NCBI RefSeq assembly: GCF_004137355.1
Contig: NZ_SDVB01000101.1
Location: forward strand, 1-64,000
Direction of reading: 5' to 3'
Length of the DNA stretch: 64,000 nt
DNA from: Ciceribacter ferrooxidans
GTDB lineage: Bacteria > Pseudomonadota > Alphaproteobacteria > Rhizobiales > Rhizobiaceae
In this document: in pieces, positions 50,323 to 59,046 of the stretch
Position numbering within the stretch: the first letter of the stretch is position 1
Layout: every line of letters begins with the position of its first letter
Made by a program: the position numbers and the translations under genes
Notes under the pieces: generated by a model
Seen by the model: the letters and a program-made list of their open reading frames with translations, nothing else
Told to the model about the DNA's origin: nothing
The model's database searches: none

Positions 50323-50637
50323 TCAGTTTTGAACCGGCAGGTCGAAGACGAGAATCCCGTCGAGACCGCCCTCCGCATGGGCAACCAGCCGGGCGCCGAA
50401 GCGCTGATGATCGGGATGGGCCTGATAGGCTTCGAGCGCCTGCCAGTCGGCAAAATCGGCGACAAAGCCGTGCATGTAACCCCGCTCGATCTTCTCCGGG
50501 CTTTCGCTGCGTCCGGAGGTGATGGAGAGCAGGCCGTCAATCTTGCCTTCGATGGCGTGAAGCTCCTCGAAGAGGGCGTCGATCGTTGGTTCGTCGACAT
50601 CCGCGCGGAACCGCACGAGCACGATATGGCGGATCAT
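50323..50637 (-). CDS. Dabb (stress-responsive A/B barrel) domain protein
   Basis: A 104-residue ferredoxin-like barrel protein: MIRHIVLVRFRADVDEPTID, GKIDGLLSITSGRSES, GYMHGFVADFADWQALEAYQ, then AHPDHQRFG. Family members are small dimers, some acting as cyclases or oxygenases, most of unknown role. ATG 50637 follows the GMC gene's TAA by one base; the frame's earlier ATG overlaps that gene. Confidence 0.85.
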   Translation of the reverse strand: MIRHIVLVRFRADVDEPTIDALFEELHAIEGKIDGLLSITSGRSESPEKIERGYMHGFVADFADWQALEAYQAHPDHQRFGARLVAHAEGGLDGILVFDLPVQN

Positions 50638-50638
50638 C

Positions 50639-52225
50639 TTACGCTCCATGGTCGGCGCGGATCATGTCGGCGGCCTTCTCGGCGATCATGATCGTCGGCG
50701 CGTTGGTGTTCGAAGAGACGACTGTCGGCATGATCGAGGCGTCGACGACACGCAGGCCCTCGATGCCGTTGAACCTGAGGCGCGGATCGACGACGGCGGC
50801 AGGATCGGAGCCCATGCGGCAGGTGCCCGCCGGATGATGGTCGGTCTTGGCGTGGGCGCAGGCGTAGTTGAAATAATCCTCGTCGGTCGAAACCCCCGGG
50901 CCCGGCAGCCGCTCCGCCTTGACGAAAGGCTTCAGGGCGTCCTGCCGCATGATTTCGCGCGCGAGCTTCAGGCCGCGGATCGACATCTCGCGGTCGTAAG
51001 GGTCTTCCCAATAGTTCGGATCGATGAGCGGTGCAGCGAGCGGATCGGCCGAGGCAAGCCGCACCGTCCCGCGGGAGCGCGGCCGCAGATAGGCGGAGTT
51101 GAGCGTGACTCCGCCGTTCTCCATCGCCGCCACCCCCGCCTCGATGCCGGAGCCGAGGCCGAGATGGAATTGAATGTCCGGCGATCGTGCCTCGGGATCG
51201 GCATACCAGAAACCGCCGGTCTCGAAGAGGCTGGACGCCACCGGCCCGGTCTTCGAAAGGATATACTGAAGCCCGGCCAGCACCGAGAGATGCGGCTTGG
51301 CGTAACGGTCGTATGTGTGCGGCCCGGTGCATTCGGCGATTACGAAGAGATCGAGGTGATCCTGGAGATTGGACCCGACGCCGGGCTGGTCGAAGACGAC
51401 GGCTACGCCCGCGGATTTGAGGTGATCCGCCGGCCCGATTCCGGACAGCATCAGCAGCCGCGGACTGCCGATCGCACCGGAGGAGAGGATGAGTTCGCGC
51501 TCGGCGCGAACGACGCCCTCGCCTGCGAGTTCTACACCGACGGCACGCCCCCTCTCGACGACAATCTTCAGAACCTGTGCGCCGGTCCGGATCGTCAGGT
51601 TCTTGCGGCCGCGCGCCGGATTGAGGTAGGCGATCGATGCGGACGAACGGCGGACGTTTCGCTGGGTGAGTTGATAGTAGCCGACGCCGTCCTGCTTTTC
51701 CCCGGTCATGTCGGGGTTGAAGGGAATGCCGAGTTCGCCGGCTGCCTTGAAATAGGCCTCGCAGATCGGCAACGGCGCCGCCGGTTTGCTCACGCCCAAT
51801 GGCCCGCCCTTGCCGTGATAGCGGTTGTCGTAGGTGTCGTTGTCCTCGGCCTTGCGGAAATAGGGAAGCACGTCCTCGTAGGCCCACCCCTCGCAACCCG
51901 CCTGCCGCCAGCCGTCATAGTCGAGCGCATTGCCGCGGGTGTAGATCTGGGCGTTGATGGTCGACCCGCCGCCGAGCACCTTCGCCTGCGTATAGCGGAT
52001 CACCATGTCCTTCATGTGCCGCTGCGGCACCGTCTGCCAGCCCCAGCTGCCGATGCCCTTGGTCATTTTGGCAAAGCCTGCGGGCAGGTGATAGAAGGGA
52101 TGCCAGTCACGCCCGCCGGCCTCAAGCAAGAGGACGCGCGTGTCCGGGTTCTCCGAGAGCCGCGCCGCGAGCACCGAACCGGCCGAGCCTCCCCCGACGA
52201 CGATGAAATCATAGGACGTCTTCAT
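50639..52225 (-). CDS. GMC-family FAD oxidoreductase (choline/alcohol dehydrogenase-like)
   Basis: A 528-residue flavoprotein. N-terminal FAD site YDFIVVGGGSAGSVLAARLS, GMC signature 1 region YTQAKVLGGGSTINAQIYTR, signature 2 ELILSSGAIGSPRLLMLSGI, and C-terminal active-site blocks HHPAGTCRMG and SSNTNAPTIMIAEKAAD (His/Asn pair). It oxidises an alcohol group to a carbonyl. No signal peptide, so cytoplasmic. One of two different GMC enzymes in the operon, separated by a short-chain dehydrogenase gene. Confidence 0.92.
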   Translation of the reverse strand: MKTSYDFIVVGGGSAGSVLAARLSENPDTRVLLLEAGGRDWHPFYHLPAGFAKMTKGIGSWGWQTVPQRHMKDMVIRYTQAKVLGGGSTINAQIYTRGNALDYDGWRQAGCEGWAYEDVLPYFRKAEDNDTYDNRYHGKGGPLGVSKPAAPLPICEAYFKAAGELGIPFNPDMTGEKQDGVGYYQLTQRNVRRSSASIAYLNPARGRKNLTIRTGAQVLKIVVERGRAVGVELAGEGVVRAERELILSSGAIGSPRLLMLSGIGPADHLKSAGVAVVFDQPGVGSNLQDHLDLFVIAECTGPHTYDRYAKPHLSVLAGLQYILSKTGPVASSLFETGGFWYADPEARSPDIQFHLGLGSGIEAGVAAMENGGVTLNSAYLRPRSRGTVRLASADPLAAPLIDPNYWEDPYDREMSIRGLKLAREIMRQDALKPFVKAERLPGPGVSTDEDYFNYACAHAKTDHHPAGTCRMGSDPAAVVDPRLRFNGIEGLRVVDASIMPTVVSSNTNAPTIMIAEKAADMIRADHGA

Positions 52226-52234
52226 GCGATGCTC

Positions 52235-52993
52235 CTACAGGCGCGGGATCGAGAGGCCGCCGTCGACGGGAACGACGGCACCGCTGGCGAAGGCGAGGTT
52301 TCCCTCGGCCATCGGAACCACCACCCGGCCGATATCCTCGGGCTGTCCCCAGCGCTGCGCCGGCACAAGGCCCCCTTCGATCCGGGCGGTGTACTTGTCC
52401 TTCACGCCGGCGGTCATCTCGGTTGCGATGATGCCGGGCCGAAGCTCGAACACGCCGATGCCGTGCGGCGCCAGGCGAACGGCGAAGAGTTCCGCCATCA
52501 TCGCCGCGCCGGCCTTCGAGATGCAGTATTCGGCCCGCTCGATCGACGCCATGGTGGCACTGACCGAGGTGACGAAGATCAGCGACCGGTAAACGTCGGA
52601 GGGCCTGTCGACCATGCGGCGGGCCACTTCCTGGGCGAAGAAGAAGGCGCCGCGCAGATTGACGCCGAGAACGAAATCGAAGCTCTCCGGGGAGAGATTG
52701 AGCATGTCGCCGCGCACCTTCGCCGGCACACCGGCATTCGAGACGAGCGTCGTCACCGGCCCCATCTCGCTTTCGATCGCGTCGAGCACGGTGCCGACCC
52801 TGTCGATCTCCTGCAGGTCGTGCCGGAAATAGCGCGCCCTGGCCCCGAGCTTCTCGAGCGCGGCACCGACCTCGGGCGTGTCGGTCTTCGAGCGGGCGAC
52901 GAGGGCCACGCGAAAGCCGACGCCGACCAGGGCCTCGGCAATGCCGAAGCCGATGCCCTGCTGTCCGCCGGTGATGAGTGCGAGCCGTGTCAC
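52235..52993 (-). CDS. Short-chain dehydrogenase/reductase (FabG-like, 3-ketoacyl reductase annotation likely)
   Basis: A 252-residue SDR. NAD(P) site LITGGQQGIGFGIAEAL, NAG motif LVSNAGVPAKV, catalytic Ser in FVTSVSATMASIERAEYC and YxxxK in EYCISKAGAA, ending VVPVDGGLSIPRL. It probably oxidises or reduces a sugar or polyol intermediate together with the neighbouring GMC enzymes. It overlaps the second GMC gene by 4 bp. Confidence 0.9.
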   Translation of the reverse strand: MTRLALITGGQQGIGFGIAEALVGVGFRVALVARSKTDTPEVGAALEKLGARARYFRHDLQEIDRVGTVLDAIESEMGPVTTLVSNAGVPAKVRGDMLNLSPESFDFVLGVNLRGAFFFAQEVARRMVDRPSDVYRSLIFVTSVSATMASIERAEYCISKAGAAMMAELFAVRLAPHGIGVFELRPGIIATEMTAGVKDKYTARIEGGLVPAQRWGQPEDIGRVVVPMAEGNLAFASGAVVPVDGGLSIPRL

Positions 52994-54513
52994 TGGTGGA
53001 ACTCCGTTTCGGTGATGTGCCTTGCAGCCCTCAGCGCAAGGGCGGCGATGGTGAGCGCCGGATTGACGGCGGCCGAGGTCGGCAGGATCGAGGCATCAAC
53101 GACGAAGAGGTTCCTGTGATCGTGGCTGCGACCGTAGCTGTCGACGACGCTGTTGCGCGGGTTTATCCCCATCCGCGCCGTGCCGCACTGGTGGGACGGC
53201 GTGCGCCGGTCGAAGGCGCGCGACAGCACCACCGGATAGCCGGCCTTTCGCAGCAGCGCCTTGAGCCGGGCGACGAGCGCCAGATGCGCCTCCCAGTTCG
53301 AGCGCTTCCAGTCGAGCACGATTTGCCCGTCCCTCAGGCTCACCCGGCTTTCGGGATTGGGCAGATCCTCCGACATCGCATAGAGATCGATCGACCGGCC
53401 GGCGATCCAGTGTGCGAGCGGCCGTGGCAGGGGCGAACTCGCGGTAAGGATCGGACCGGTGATCTTGCCGAGCAACTGGATGTTGCCGAGCGGCTCGCCC
53501 TGCGGGCCTCCCGTGAGATAGAAATCGTTGACCAGCAGCGTCTTCTGGTAGACCGAGGGGTTGCGGCGGAGGGGATTGAGCGCCAGCACCGCCGAGCAAT
53601 TATGGTTCATGAAGTTGCGCCCGACCTGATCGGAAGAGTTCGCAAGCCCGTTCGGATGGCGGCTGTCGGCGGATGCCAGCAGCAGCGCCGCCGAGCGGAC
53701 CGCGCCGGCCGAAAGAACCACGAGCGGCGCCGTAATCACCCTGCGTTCGCCGCGCGTCTCGACCTCGACGCCGGTGATGCGGCCGTCTTCGGACGCGAGC
53801 AGGCGTCTTGCCTCGCAACCTGTCAGAAGCGTGACGTTCGGGTGCTGCAACGCCGCCGAGAGGCAGGCCGTCTCGGCGTCCATCTTGCCACCGCAGGTGT
53901 CGGGGAAGGCATCCCAGGTCGTGCGCCCGCCGGCAAGCCAGCGCTCGATGTCGACCCCGAGCGGCAGCGAGGCCGGATGCAGGCCGACCCGGCCGAGCCG
54001 CCGGCGAAGGTCGGCAATCACCGGTTCGTCGGGAACCGGCGGATAGGCGTAGCCGCCGGAATGTGTAGGTTCCGTCGGATCCTCACCGAGCGTGCCCCGC
54101 ACCTGAAAGATCGTCTCCGCCTGCTGGTAGAAGGGTTCGAGTTCGTCGTAGCCGATCGGCCAGCCCGGCGTCGTTCCACCCATGTGGCGCAGGGGCGAGA
54201 AATCCTCGCGACGATATCGGATGAGAACGGCGCCGTAGAACTTGGAATTGCCGCCAACGTAATAGTAGTTGCCCGGATTGAAGGGACGCCCCTCCCCGTC
54301 CAGCCACTCTTCCTTCGGCCGGAACCGCGCCCTCGCGAAGATTTCCTCCGGGTCGCGATCGGCCGCAGACGGCGTCAGCCGTTCCCCCTTCTCGATGATG
54401 AGGATCCGCCGGCCGCTCGGCGCCAGGGCGGCGGCAAGTGTCGCGCCGCCCATGCCCGAGCCGACGATGACGATATCCGGGGCGATGTCGGGGATGGTGT
54501 TGCGAGCGTTCAT
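52990..54513 (-). CDS. GMC-family FAD oxidoreductase (sugar/gluconate dehydrogenase-like subgroup)
   Basis: A 507-residue flavoprotein, clearly different from the other GMC enzyme of the operon. FAD site DIVIVGSGMGGATLAAALAP, NYYYVGGNSKFYGAVLIRYR, PLVVLSAGAVRSAALLLASA and C-terminal SHQCGTARMGINPRNSVVDS with AVNPALTIAALALRAA (His/Asn pair). No signal peptide is visible. Members of this subgroup oxidise ring hydroxyls of sugars or polyols, so a 3-keto-type product is possible. Overlaps the ATPase gene and the SDR gene by 4 bp each. Confidence 0.9.
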   Translation of the reverse strand: MNARNTIPDIAPDIVIVGSGMGGATLAAALAPSGRRILIIEKGERLTPSAADRDPEEIFARARFRPKEEWLDGEGRPFNPGNYYYVGGNSKFYGAVLIRYRREDFSPLRHMGGTTPGWPIGYDELEPFYQQAETIFQVRGTLGEDPTEPTHSGGYAYPPVPDEPVIADLRRRLGRVGLHPASLPLGVDIERWLAGGRTTWDAFPDTCGGKMDAETACLSAALQHPNVTLLTGCEARRLLASEDGRITGVEVETRGERRVITAPLVVLSAGAVRSAALLLASADSRHPNGLANSSDQVGRNFMNHNCSAVLALNPLRRNPSVYQKTLLVNDFYLTGGPQGEPLGNIQLLGKITGPILTASSPLPRPLAHWIAGRSIDLYAMSEDLPNPESRVSLRDGQIVLDWKRSNWEAHLALVARLKALLRKAGYPVVLSRAFDRRTPSHQCGTARMGINPRNSVVDSYGRSHDHRNLFVVDASILPTSAAVNPALTIAALALRAARHITETEFHQ

Positions 54514-55622
54514 GGCCGGATGCGTTCTTCCGTCTTCGGATCGAAGGCGACGGCCTTTTCCATGTTGACGGCGAAGTCGAAGACCTGGCCGGCATGGACG
54601 TCGGTATCGGCGCGCATGCGGCCAATCACGTCCTTGGCCCCGAGCGTCATGGTGACGAAGGTGTCGGAGCCGGCCGGCTCGGTGACGACGACCCGGTTTT
54701 TGAGCCCGACGATATTCTTCGACTTGCGGTCTGCCCCCTCCGGATCGGTAATTGCTTCCGGCCGGATGCCGAGAAGGATTTCCCTGCCGTCCCAGGAGAC
54801 GAGGTTCTGCTGGCTGAAGCGCAGGAGCTGTTCGCCGCCCTCACCGTCCCTCACGGCTGCGTGGGGCACGCCGTCACGGACGACGACGCGGGCCGGCATC
54901 ACGTTCATCGCCGGGCTGCCCATGAAGGTCGCGACGAAGACGTTGGCCGGCGTGTCGTAGATCTCCTTCGGCGTTCCGAGCTGCTGGATATAGCCCTTGT
55001 TCATCACCGCGATCCGGGTCGAAAGCGTCATCGCCTCGATCTGGTCGTGGGTGACGTAGACAATCGTCGTCTTCAGCTTCTCGTGCAGCTTCTTGATCTC
55101 GGTACGCATGTCGACGCGCAGCTTGGCGTCGAGGTTGGAAAGCGGCTCGTCGAACAGGAAGACGTCGGGGTCGCGCACCAGCGCACGTCCCATGGCGACG
55201 CGCTGCCTCTGCCCGCCGGAGAGCTGGCCCGGCTTGCGGTCAACCAGATGGTCGATCTGCAGGAGCCTGGCGACCTCGGTGAGCGCCTTCTCCCGCTCGG
55301 GCTTCGGCACGCCGTGCATTTCCAGCCCGAAGGTGATGTTCTGGCCTACCGTCATGTTGGGATAGAGCGCGTAGGACTGGAACACCATCGCGATGTTGCG
55401 CTTCGAAGGATGCACGCCGTTGACCACCCGGCCCCTGATGGCGATCTCGCCCGAGGAGATGTTCTCGAGGCCGGCGATCATGCCGAGAAGCGTGGACTTG
55501 CCGCAGCCGGACGGTCCGACCAGCACGAGGAATTCGCCTTCTTCGACGGAGATGTCGACGCGATGGAGCACCTCGAGCTGTCCGTAGGACTTGGTGACGT
55601 TCTTGATGTCGAGAAAGCCCAT
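54510..55622 (-). CDS. ABC transporter ATP-binding protein (UgpC/MsmK-like)
   Basis: A 370-residue ATPase: Walker [11 protein letters not shown]-loop [11 protein letters not shown], signature [14 protein letters not shown], Walker [17 protein letters not shown], switch His in [10 protein letters not shown], and a C-terminal MOI domain with [10 protein letters not shown]. It powers the importer formed with the two permeases encoded upstream, and overlaps the second GMC gene by 4 bp. Confidence 0.92.
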   Translation of the reverse strand: MGFLDIKNVTKSYGQLEVLHRVDISVEEGEFLVLVGPSGCGKSTLLGMIAGLENISSGEIAIRGRVVNGVHPSKRNIAMVFQSYALYPNMTVGQNITFGLEMHGVPKPEREKALTEVARLLQIDHLVDRKPGQLSGGQRQRVAMGRALVRDPDVFLFDEPLSNLDAKLRVDMRTEIKKLHEKLKTTIVYVTHDQIEAMTLSTRIAVMNKGYIQQLGTPKEIYDTPANVFVATFMGSPAMNVMPARVVVRDGVPHAAVRDGEGGEQLLRFSQQNLVSWDGREILLGIRPEAITDPEGADRKSKNIVGLKNRVVVTEPAGSDTFVTMTLGAKDVIGRMRADTDVHAGQVFDFAVNMEKAVAFDPKTEERIRP

Positions 55623-55626
55623 GTTC

Positions 55627-56505
55627 TTATCCTTTGACTGAGCCCGCCATCAGCCCGCGCACGAAATAGCGGCCGGCGACGATGTAGACGAAGAGGGTGG
55701 GGAGAGCGGCGAGGATCGCACCGGCGAAGTGGACGTTGTATTCCTTCACGCCGGTCGACGACTGCACCAAATTGTTGAGCGCCGCCGTCATCGGCTGGCT
55801 GGTGCCGCCGAAGGAAACGCCGAACAGGAAGTCGTTCCAGATGTTGGTGAACTGCCAGATCACGGAAACCACGGTGATCGGCCCGGAAACCGGAAGCAGG
55901 ATGCGCCAGAAGATACGGAAGAAGCCCGCGCCGTCGATCTGGGCCGCCTTGACGAGTTCCGTCGGGAAGGTGGCGTAGTAGTTGCGGTAGTAGAGCGTCG
56001 TGAACCCGATGCCGTAGACCACATGGACGAGAATGAGGCCCGGCACCGAGCCGGCGAGCCCCAGCTTGCCGAGCACGAGCGCCATCGGAATCAGCACGAT
56101 CTGGAACGGGATAAAGCAGGAAAACAGCATCAGCCCGAAGATGATCGTGTCGTATCTGAAGCGCCACTTGGTGAGCACGTAGCCGTTCACCGCACCGACG
56201 ATGGTGGAGATCGCGACGGCGGGGACCACCATCAGGATGGAATTCAGGAAATAGGGCTTGAGGCCGGTCGGAGAGACGCCGATCTGCGCGGTCGACCAGG
56301 CGGATTTCCAGGCCTCCAGCGTCCAGGTCCGAGGCAGCGCCATCATGTTGCCGCCGGTGATCTCCGGGAGCGGCTTCAGCGAGTTGATGCCCATGACATA
56401 GAGCGGCAACAGGTAGAAGAGCGCAAAGAGAAGCAGCACGAGGTAGATGAAGGTACGGGCGACGCGGCCGGTCCTGACCGCAGTGTCCTGGCTGACGGCA
56501 GACAT
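55627..56505 (-). CDS. ABC sugar transporter permease (MalG-like)
   Basis: A 292-residue inner-membrane protein with six spans (first TFIYLVLLLFALFYLLPLYV). The docking loop region reads LVKAAQIDGAGFFRIFWRIL followed by LPVSGPI, and the C terminus is VRGLMAGSVKG. Its ATG shares one base with the upstream permease stop (TGATG), i.e. coupled translation. Pairs with the MalF-like subunit. Confidence 0.9.
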   Translation of the reverse strand: MSAVSQDTAVRTGRVARTFIYLVLLLFALFYLLPLYVMGINSLKPLPEITGGNMMALPRTWTLEAWKSAWSTAQIGVSPTGLKPYFLNSILMVVPAVAISTIVGAVNGYVLTKWRFRYDTIIFGLMLFSCFIPFQIVLIPMALVLGKLGLAGSVPGLILVHVVYGIGFTTLYYRNYYATFPTELVKAAQIDGAGFFRIFWRILLPVSGPITVVSVIWQFTNIWNDFLFGVSFGGTSQPMTAALNNLVQSSTGVKEYNVHFAGAILAALPTLFVYIVAGRYFVRGLMAGSVKG

Positions 56506-57398
56506 CAGTGCTTCTCCTTCAGCTCGGCATAGAGATAGGGGACCATGATCGCGGCAATCGTCATCAGCATGATGACCGCGGAGGCCGCACCGACGCCCAT
56601 CTGGTTGCGGGTGAACGTGTAGGAATACATGAAGGTCGCGGGCATTTCGGTCGCCCGGCCGGGACCGCCGCCGGTCAGCGCGATCACGAGGTCGTAAGAC
56701 TTGATCGCCAGATGGCTGAGGATGACGAAGGCCGAAAGGAAGGCGGGCCTCAGGAGCGGGATCACGATGCGGCGATAGAGCTGCAGACTGGAGGCGCCGT
56801 CGATCTGGGCGGCCTTCAGGATTTCGTTGTCGATCCCGCGAAGCCCGGCGAGGAACATGGCCATGACGAAGCCGCTGGTCTGCCAGACCGCCGCGATCAC
56901 GATCGTGTAGATCGCCATGTCATTGTCCTTGATCCAGGTGAAGGTGAAGCTCTCCCAGCCCCAGAGCCGCATGATCCGCTCGAGCCCGATGCCGGGATCG
57001 AGAAACCATTTCCATGCCGTGCCGGTGACGATGAAGGAGAGCGCCATCGGGTAGAGGTAGATCGGACGCAGGAACCCCTCGCCGCGGATCTTCTGGTCGA
57101 GGAAGATTGCAAGACCGAGGCCGAGCACCGTGCAGATGACGATGTAGAGGCTCGCGAAGATCGCAATGTTGACGATCGCGATGTGCCAGTTTTCGAGCGC
57201 CCAGAGCCGCGTGTAGTTGCTGAGACCCACGAAGGTATAGAGCGGCAGCATCTTCGATCCGGTGAAGGAGAGGAAGATGGTGAACAGGATGAAGCCGTAA
57301 ACGAAGACCAGCGTCACCGCGAGGGAGGGTGCGAGCACCACCTTCGGCAGCCAGTCCTGTAGGCGCGTGCGCATATCGGCCCGCGTTGAGCTTGTCAT
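56505..57398 (-). CDS. ABC sugar transporter permease (MalF-like)
   Basis: A 297-residue inner-membrane protein: first span VVLAPSLAVTLVFVYGFILF, EAA-type loop ILKAAQIDGASSLQLYRRIV with IPLLRPA, and GGGPGRATEMPATFMYSYTF near the C terminus. It follows a strong hairpin after the binding-protein gene. A long purine-rich ribosome-binding region (GGAGGAGACC) lies before ATG 57398. Confidence 0.9.
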   Translation of the reverse strand: MTSSTRADMRTRLQDWLPKVVLAPSLAVTLVFVYGFILFTIFLSFTGSKMLPLYTFVGLSNYTRLWALENWHIAIVNIAIFASLYIVICTVLGLGLAIFLDQKIRGEGFLRPIYLYPMALSFIVTGTAWKWFLDPGIGLERIMRLWGWESFTFTWIKDNDMAIYTIVIAAVWQTSGFVMAMFLAGLRGIDNEILKAAQIDGASSLQLYRRIVIPLLRPAFLSAFVILSHLAIKSYDLVIALTGGGPGRATEMPATFMYSYTFTRNQMGVGAASAVIMLMTIAAIMVPYLYAELKEKH

Positions 57399-57461
57399 GG
57401 GTCTCCTCCCTGTCCCTGTCGATCATGCCGGGCGAGCCCTCTCTGCGTCGCCGGCGAATGA

Positions 57462-57486
57462 CCGGGCGGCGGCAGCAGCCGCCCGG
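57462..57486 (-). terminator. hairpin between binding-protein and permease genes (attenuator or 3'-stabiliser)
   Basis: CCGGGCGGC (57462-57470) and GCCGCCCGG (57478-57486) pair perfectly over nine bases around GGCAGCA. It starts 10 bp after the binding-protein stop. With no T tract and genes continuing in the same direction, it probably limits read-through or protects the binding-protein message, raising binding protein over permease. Confidence 0.6.
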
Positions 57487-57495
57487 CATCTGCGG

Positions 57496-58740
57496 TTACT
57501 TGGTCGCCGCAACCGCGTCGGCGAGCGCCTTTGCCGCTTCCGCACCGTCCTTGTAGCCACCGTTGAAGGCCTTGGTGACGACGTCGTAGACAGCGTTCTT
57601 GACCGCGGCCGGCGCCGCATGGCCGTGGGCCATCGAGCCGAACAGGGTGCCGCCGGCGCTCGCCTCCGCCAGATCCTTCATGCCCTTCTTGCCGCAATCG
57701 TCGAAATCAGCATCCGGTACGTCGGTGCGGGCCGGCACCGAACCCTTGACGACGTTGAAGGCCGACTGGAATTTCGGGCTCTCGATCGAGGAAGCCATCG
57801 CCATCTGGGCCTTGACCTTGTCGTCACCCGAGACGTTGAACATGGCGAACTGGTCGGAGTTGAAGGTGACCGACCCCTGCGTCCCGGGGAAACGAATGCA
57901 GACAAAATCCGCACCCGGCTTCTTGCCGGCCTTCAGGAATTCGCCCTTGGCCCAGTCGCCCATCATCTGCATGCCGGCCTTGCCGTCGATCACCATGGCG
58001 GAGGCGAGGTTCCAGTCGCGGCCCGAGAAGTTGTCGTCCACATAGGTCCTGAGCTTCATCAGCCGGTCGAAGGCATCCGCCATGTCCGCGCCGCCGAGAG
58101 TTCCCTCATCGAGATCGACGAAGGCCTTCTTGTAGAAGTCGGTACCCTTCGAGAGCACGACACCGTCGAAGATCGTCGCATCCTGCCAGGGCTGTCCGCC
58201 ATGGGCGAGCGGGGTGATGCCATTTGCCTTCATCTTGTCGAGCACGGCGACCAGTTCGTCCCAGCTTTCCGGAGCCTTGCCGCCGGCAGCGTCGAGTGCT
58301 GCCTTGTTGATCCAGACCCAGTTGGTCGAATGGACGTTGACCGGGGCCGCGATCCAGTGCCCGTCATACTTCGAGAATTTCTGCAGGGCTTCCGGGACGA
58401 CCTTGTCCCAGCCTTCGGCGCTCGCTACCTCGTCGAGATTGCCGAGCGCACCCTGTTCGGCCCAGTCGAGAATGTCGAAGCCGAGCATCTGCACGGCCGT
58501 CGGCGGATCGCCGGCCGTGACGCGGGCACGAAGGGCGGTCATCGCCGCCTCACCGCCGCCGCCGGCCACCGGCATGTCGACCCAGCCGATGCCCTTGGAG
58601 TTCAGATCTTCCTTCAGGACGTTGAGGGCGGCCGCTTCGCCACCCGAAGTCCACCAGTGCAACACCTCCACATCGGTGGCGCGGGCGACACCGGCCATCA
58701 TCGTCAGTGCAATTGCGGTCGTCGTCAGAAACTTGCTCAT
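57496..58740 (-). CDS. ABC transporter substrate-binding protein, sugar type (GtsA/glucose-type family)
   Basis: A 414-residue periplasmic protein. Signal peptide [18 protein letters not shown], mature start [20 protein letters not shown], which is the hallmark of glucose/mannose-type (GtsA) binding proteins. Also [53 protein letters not shown] and [20 protein letters not shown] 58740 has GGAGGA about 7 bp ahead. Family resemblance suggests a hexose or hexose-derived ligand, but the downstream enzymes point to an unusual one. First gene of the ten-gene operon. Confidence 0.9.
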   Translation of the reverse strand: MSKFLTTTAIALTMMAGVARATDVEVLHWWTSGGEAAALNVLKEDLNSKGIGWVDMPVAGGGGEAAMTALRARVTAGDPPTAVQMLGFDILDWAEQGALGNLDEVASAEGWDKVVPEALQKFSKYDGHWIAAPVNVHSTNWVWINKAALDAAGGKAPESWDELVAVLDKMKANGITPLAHGGQPWQDATIFDGVVLSKGTDFYKKAFVDLDEGTLGGADMADAFDRLMKLRTYVDDNFSGRDWNLASAMVIDGKAGMQMMGDWAKGEFLKAGKKPGADFVCIRFPGTQGSVTFNSDQFAMFNVSGDDKVKAQMAMASSIESPKFQSAFNVVKGSVPARTDVPDADFDDCGKKGMKDLAEASAGGTLFGSMAHGHAAPAAVKNAVYDVVTKAFNGGYKDGAEAAKALADAVAATK

Positions 58741-58848
58741 TCGATCCTCCTCTTTGGCAAGTTGGCGGGTCTCCCTCCCGCGGTCCCGGCGCCGTCGAGC
58801 CCTGCTCGTGACACCGGGAATATTCCGGCACCGGTCGGTGCGCAACAA

Positions 58849-58864
58849 TTTGAAACGTTACAAA
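58849..58864. promoter_or_regulatory. candidate LacI operator in the divergent promoter (site 1)
   Basis: TTTGAAACGTTACAAA is a 16-bp palindrome with one mismatch and the central AACGTT typical of LacI-family operators. It lies 109 bp upstream of the binding-protein start and about 185 bp from the divergent LacI gene. The 58741-59046 gap holds no gene. Confidence 0.65.
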
Positions 58865-58970
58865 TTCGATAGAGTCAAGAACCCTTTCACGTCTTCATGT
58901 CCGCTCCCCGAGGCTTCGTCTACTCCCGAAGCAGTAACACCCTCTACGGCGCCGTCGTCCACAACCGAAA

Positions 58971-58986
58971 ATGAAATCGTTTTAAA
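58971..58986. promoter_or_regulatory. weaker candidate LacI operator (site 2)
   Basis: ATGAAATCGTTTTAAA; its reverse reading TTTAAAACGATTTCAT shares the AACG core with site 1. It is 61 bp upstream of the LacI start and 122 bp from site 1. Could serve autoregulation or looping. Confidence 0.4.
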
Positions 58987-59046
58987 TTTCGCTCGCCAAT
59001 TCTTGCCGACGAGGCTTCCGGAGGTTACGCTCCCTCGTCTTTCATC

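Noticed and set aside
50648-53119. Long open frame (823 codons) on the plus strand across the GMC/SDR genes
   Set aside because: It is antisense to three well-supported genes with clear motifs; its translation is rich in His, Arg, Gly and Asp with no domain pattern, typical of a GC-rich shadow frame.
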